NCBI GenBank assembly: GCA_037974335.1
Contig: CM075729.1
Span: 119,294,434-119,358,433, forward strand
Direction: 5' to 3'
DNA: 64,000 nucleotides
Source of the DNA: Prionace glauca
Lineage: Eukaryota > Chordata > Chondrichthyes > Carcharhiniformes > Carcharhinidae
The notes beneath the pieces are model-generated. The model saw nothing but the letters and a program-made list of their open reading frames with translations, was not told the DNA's origin and ran no database searches. Positions 62,891 through 64,000 of this stretch are shown in pieces. The position numbers were made by a program, and so were the translations under genes. Position 1 is the stretch's first letter; every line of letters begins with the position of its first letter.

Positions 62891-63134
62891 TAGTGCGCTG
62901 ACCCATTGAATCTTTTCAGGGAGAGAGAGCTTATTTTGCAATCTAAAAGATACCCAAAATTGACATAGGACAATTTATGAACATTCCAAATTATTTTCAG
63001 AGCTGCGTCCAGCCAGCGCTCTTTCTAGAGATGTTTACAGAGCCTACCAGCAGTTGGGGAATCTGTAAAATTTGCCTCCCCTCCTGGCTGAGGAGAGGAG
63101 TCTGCAAAATTTTCTAGGTGGCCTTACAGTTATA

Positions 63135-63455
63135 GAATCAGAATCCCTATAGTGTTGAACGTGGTTATTTGGTTTATCGAGTTTGCACCAGCAACAATCT
63201 CACCCAGGCTCTATCCCCATAAGCCCCATATATGTGCCCTGTTATTCTACCTGACACCAAGGGGCAATTTAGCATGGCCAATCCACCTAACTTGCACACC
63301 TAGCCACACTGTGGGAGGAAACTGGAGGGTCCAGAGGAAATCCACACAGACATGGGGAGAACGTGCGAACTCCACACAGACAGTGACCCAAGGCTGGAAT
63401 TCATCCCCGGTGCTGTGAGGCAGCAGTTGCTAATCACTGTGTCTTTTTGCCACCC
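63135..63455 (-). repeat. SINE-A, tail type C, diverged
   Basis: Tail AGAATCAGAATCCCTATAGT, core CAAGGGGCAATTTAGCATGG, head GCAGTTGCTAATCACTGTG. Confidence 0.75.
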
Positions 63456-63987
63456 TCCTGCCCTGCCCTGCCAGTTGAGGCTCTTAACAGGCCAATTTAT
63501 AGCCACATAAAAGCTGCTTCCTGCTCTGAGGCTGGCTGGAGGAGATCAGGGACAAGGGGAGGCCTGACAGGTGACCCGACTCAGGCAGTGGAACAATCAT
63601 TCTCTCTTTCCAATCTGAACCCACAGCCTCACTCCAAGGCCTCCCCTCCCCTCCACGGCACCCTTTTCTCGTTTATTTTTGGGACAGGATTACTGGTATG
63701 AATGGATTGATTTTAAAAAAGATTTATCCAGACTATTTTGAAATTCATCAACCAATCTGAGTTACCATGACAACTCAGCAGCTTGTGAAGGTGCGTGAAG
63801 ATTTGATAACATGGTACAGTTGGGCTTGAAGCCACAAGTAGGCCAAACTGGTCAGGATGGCAAATTCCCTTTGCTGAAAACTGTCAGTGTAGCATTTAGG
63901 ATGTTGTACCAGTTGATGGTTTTTCATGTTCATTGTCTGGTGCAATGCTCTTGCTTCTGTTAATTACGTTTCTTTTTCAAATTACAG
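63456..63987. other. Intron 4 of gene B, mostly unassigned
   Basis: 63815-63890 (GGGCTTGAAGCCACAAGTAG; CAAACTGGTCAGGATGGCAA) may be a decayed SINE-B middle. The last 40 bases are the pyrimidine-rich acceptor region of the next exon. Confidence 0.3.
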
Positions 63988-64000
63988 GCGATTCATTCAA
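63988..64000 (+). CDS. Gene B exon 5, first 13 bases only
   Basis: The acceptor CTTTTTCAAATTACAG is followed by GCGATTCATTCAA. In phase 1 this continues the frame from exon 4 (G|GC GAT TCA TTC AA: G-D-S-F). The position after the C2 exon suggests another Ig domain or the stalk/membrane exon, but the window ends here. Confidence 0.5.

Overview
The window looks like nuclear DNA of a cartilaginous fish, most likely a shark. The evidence is the dense mixture of elasmobranch-type tRNA-headed SINEs, CR1-clade LINEs ending in (ATGTTCTT)-like tails, L2-clade LINEs and Penelope-like tails, with host exons separated by repeat-filled introns of 1.4 to 12 kb. Most of the sequence is transposon-derived and heavily nested.

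Two host genes can be read from splice sites and matching phases, both on the + strand. Gene A (5172-23272) has five exons and appears complete at 240 residues: signal peptide, one V-type Ig domain without the canonical cysteine pair, a membrane segment, and a short cytoplasmic tail with two tyrosines. Gene B starts at 41914 and runs off the right edge. It has a signal peptide, two cysteine-less V-type Ig domains in tandem, a C2-type Ig domain with the canonical cysteines, and the start of a further exon. All junctions are phase 1 except the last junction of gene A. Sequence style places both in the CD2/SLAM/HEPACAM-like group of Ig-superfamily receptors; they look like head-to-tail relatives in a cluster. 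The C2 exon of gene B carries a one-base frame disruption.

Layout: 0-5 kb, SINEs and a 5'-truncated CR1. 5-23 kb, gene A, with a 28-bp minisatellite (9896-11390) just before its V exon and nested CR1/SINE/L2 debris in its introns. 23-42 kb, intergenic: truncated CR1 copies, a 1.9-kb pure polypurine tract (26877-28813), an L2 fragment, a perfect 101-bp palindromic foldback insertion with 13-bp target-site duplications (30667-30910), and a large inverted duplication (34621-36922) carrying a Ty3/Gypsy pol fossil in both arms. 42-64 kb, gene B: a 3.8-kb, 38-bp minisatellite in intron 1, a full-length CR1 LINE with two open reading frames and 9-bp target-site duplications (47279-51821), further repeats, then the Ig exons.

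The parts of most interest are the V-only/V-V-C2 receptor pair, the foldback element seen as two separate insertions with the same architecture, the inverted duplication with datable nested insertions, the apparently whole CR1 with tandem 5' monomers and altered esterase motifs, and SINEs that share one tRNA head but carry two different LINE-type tails. All family names come from reading motifs by eye, without database searches.
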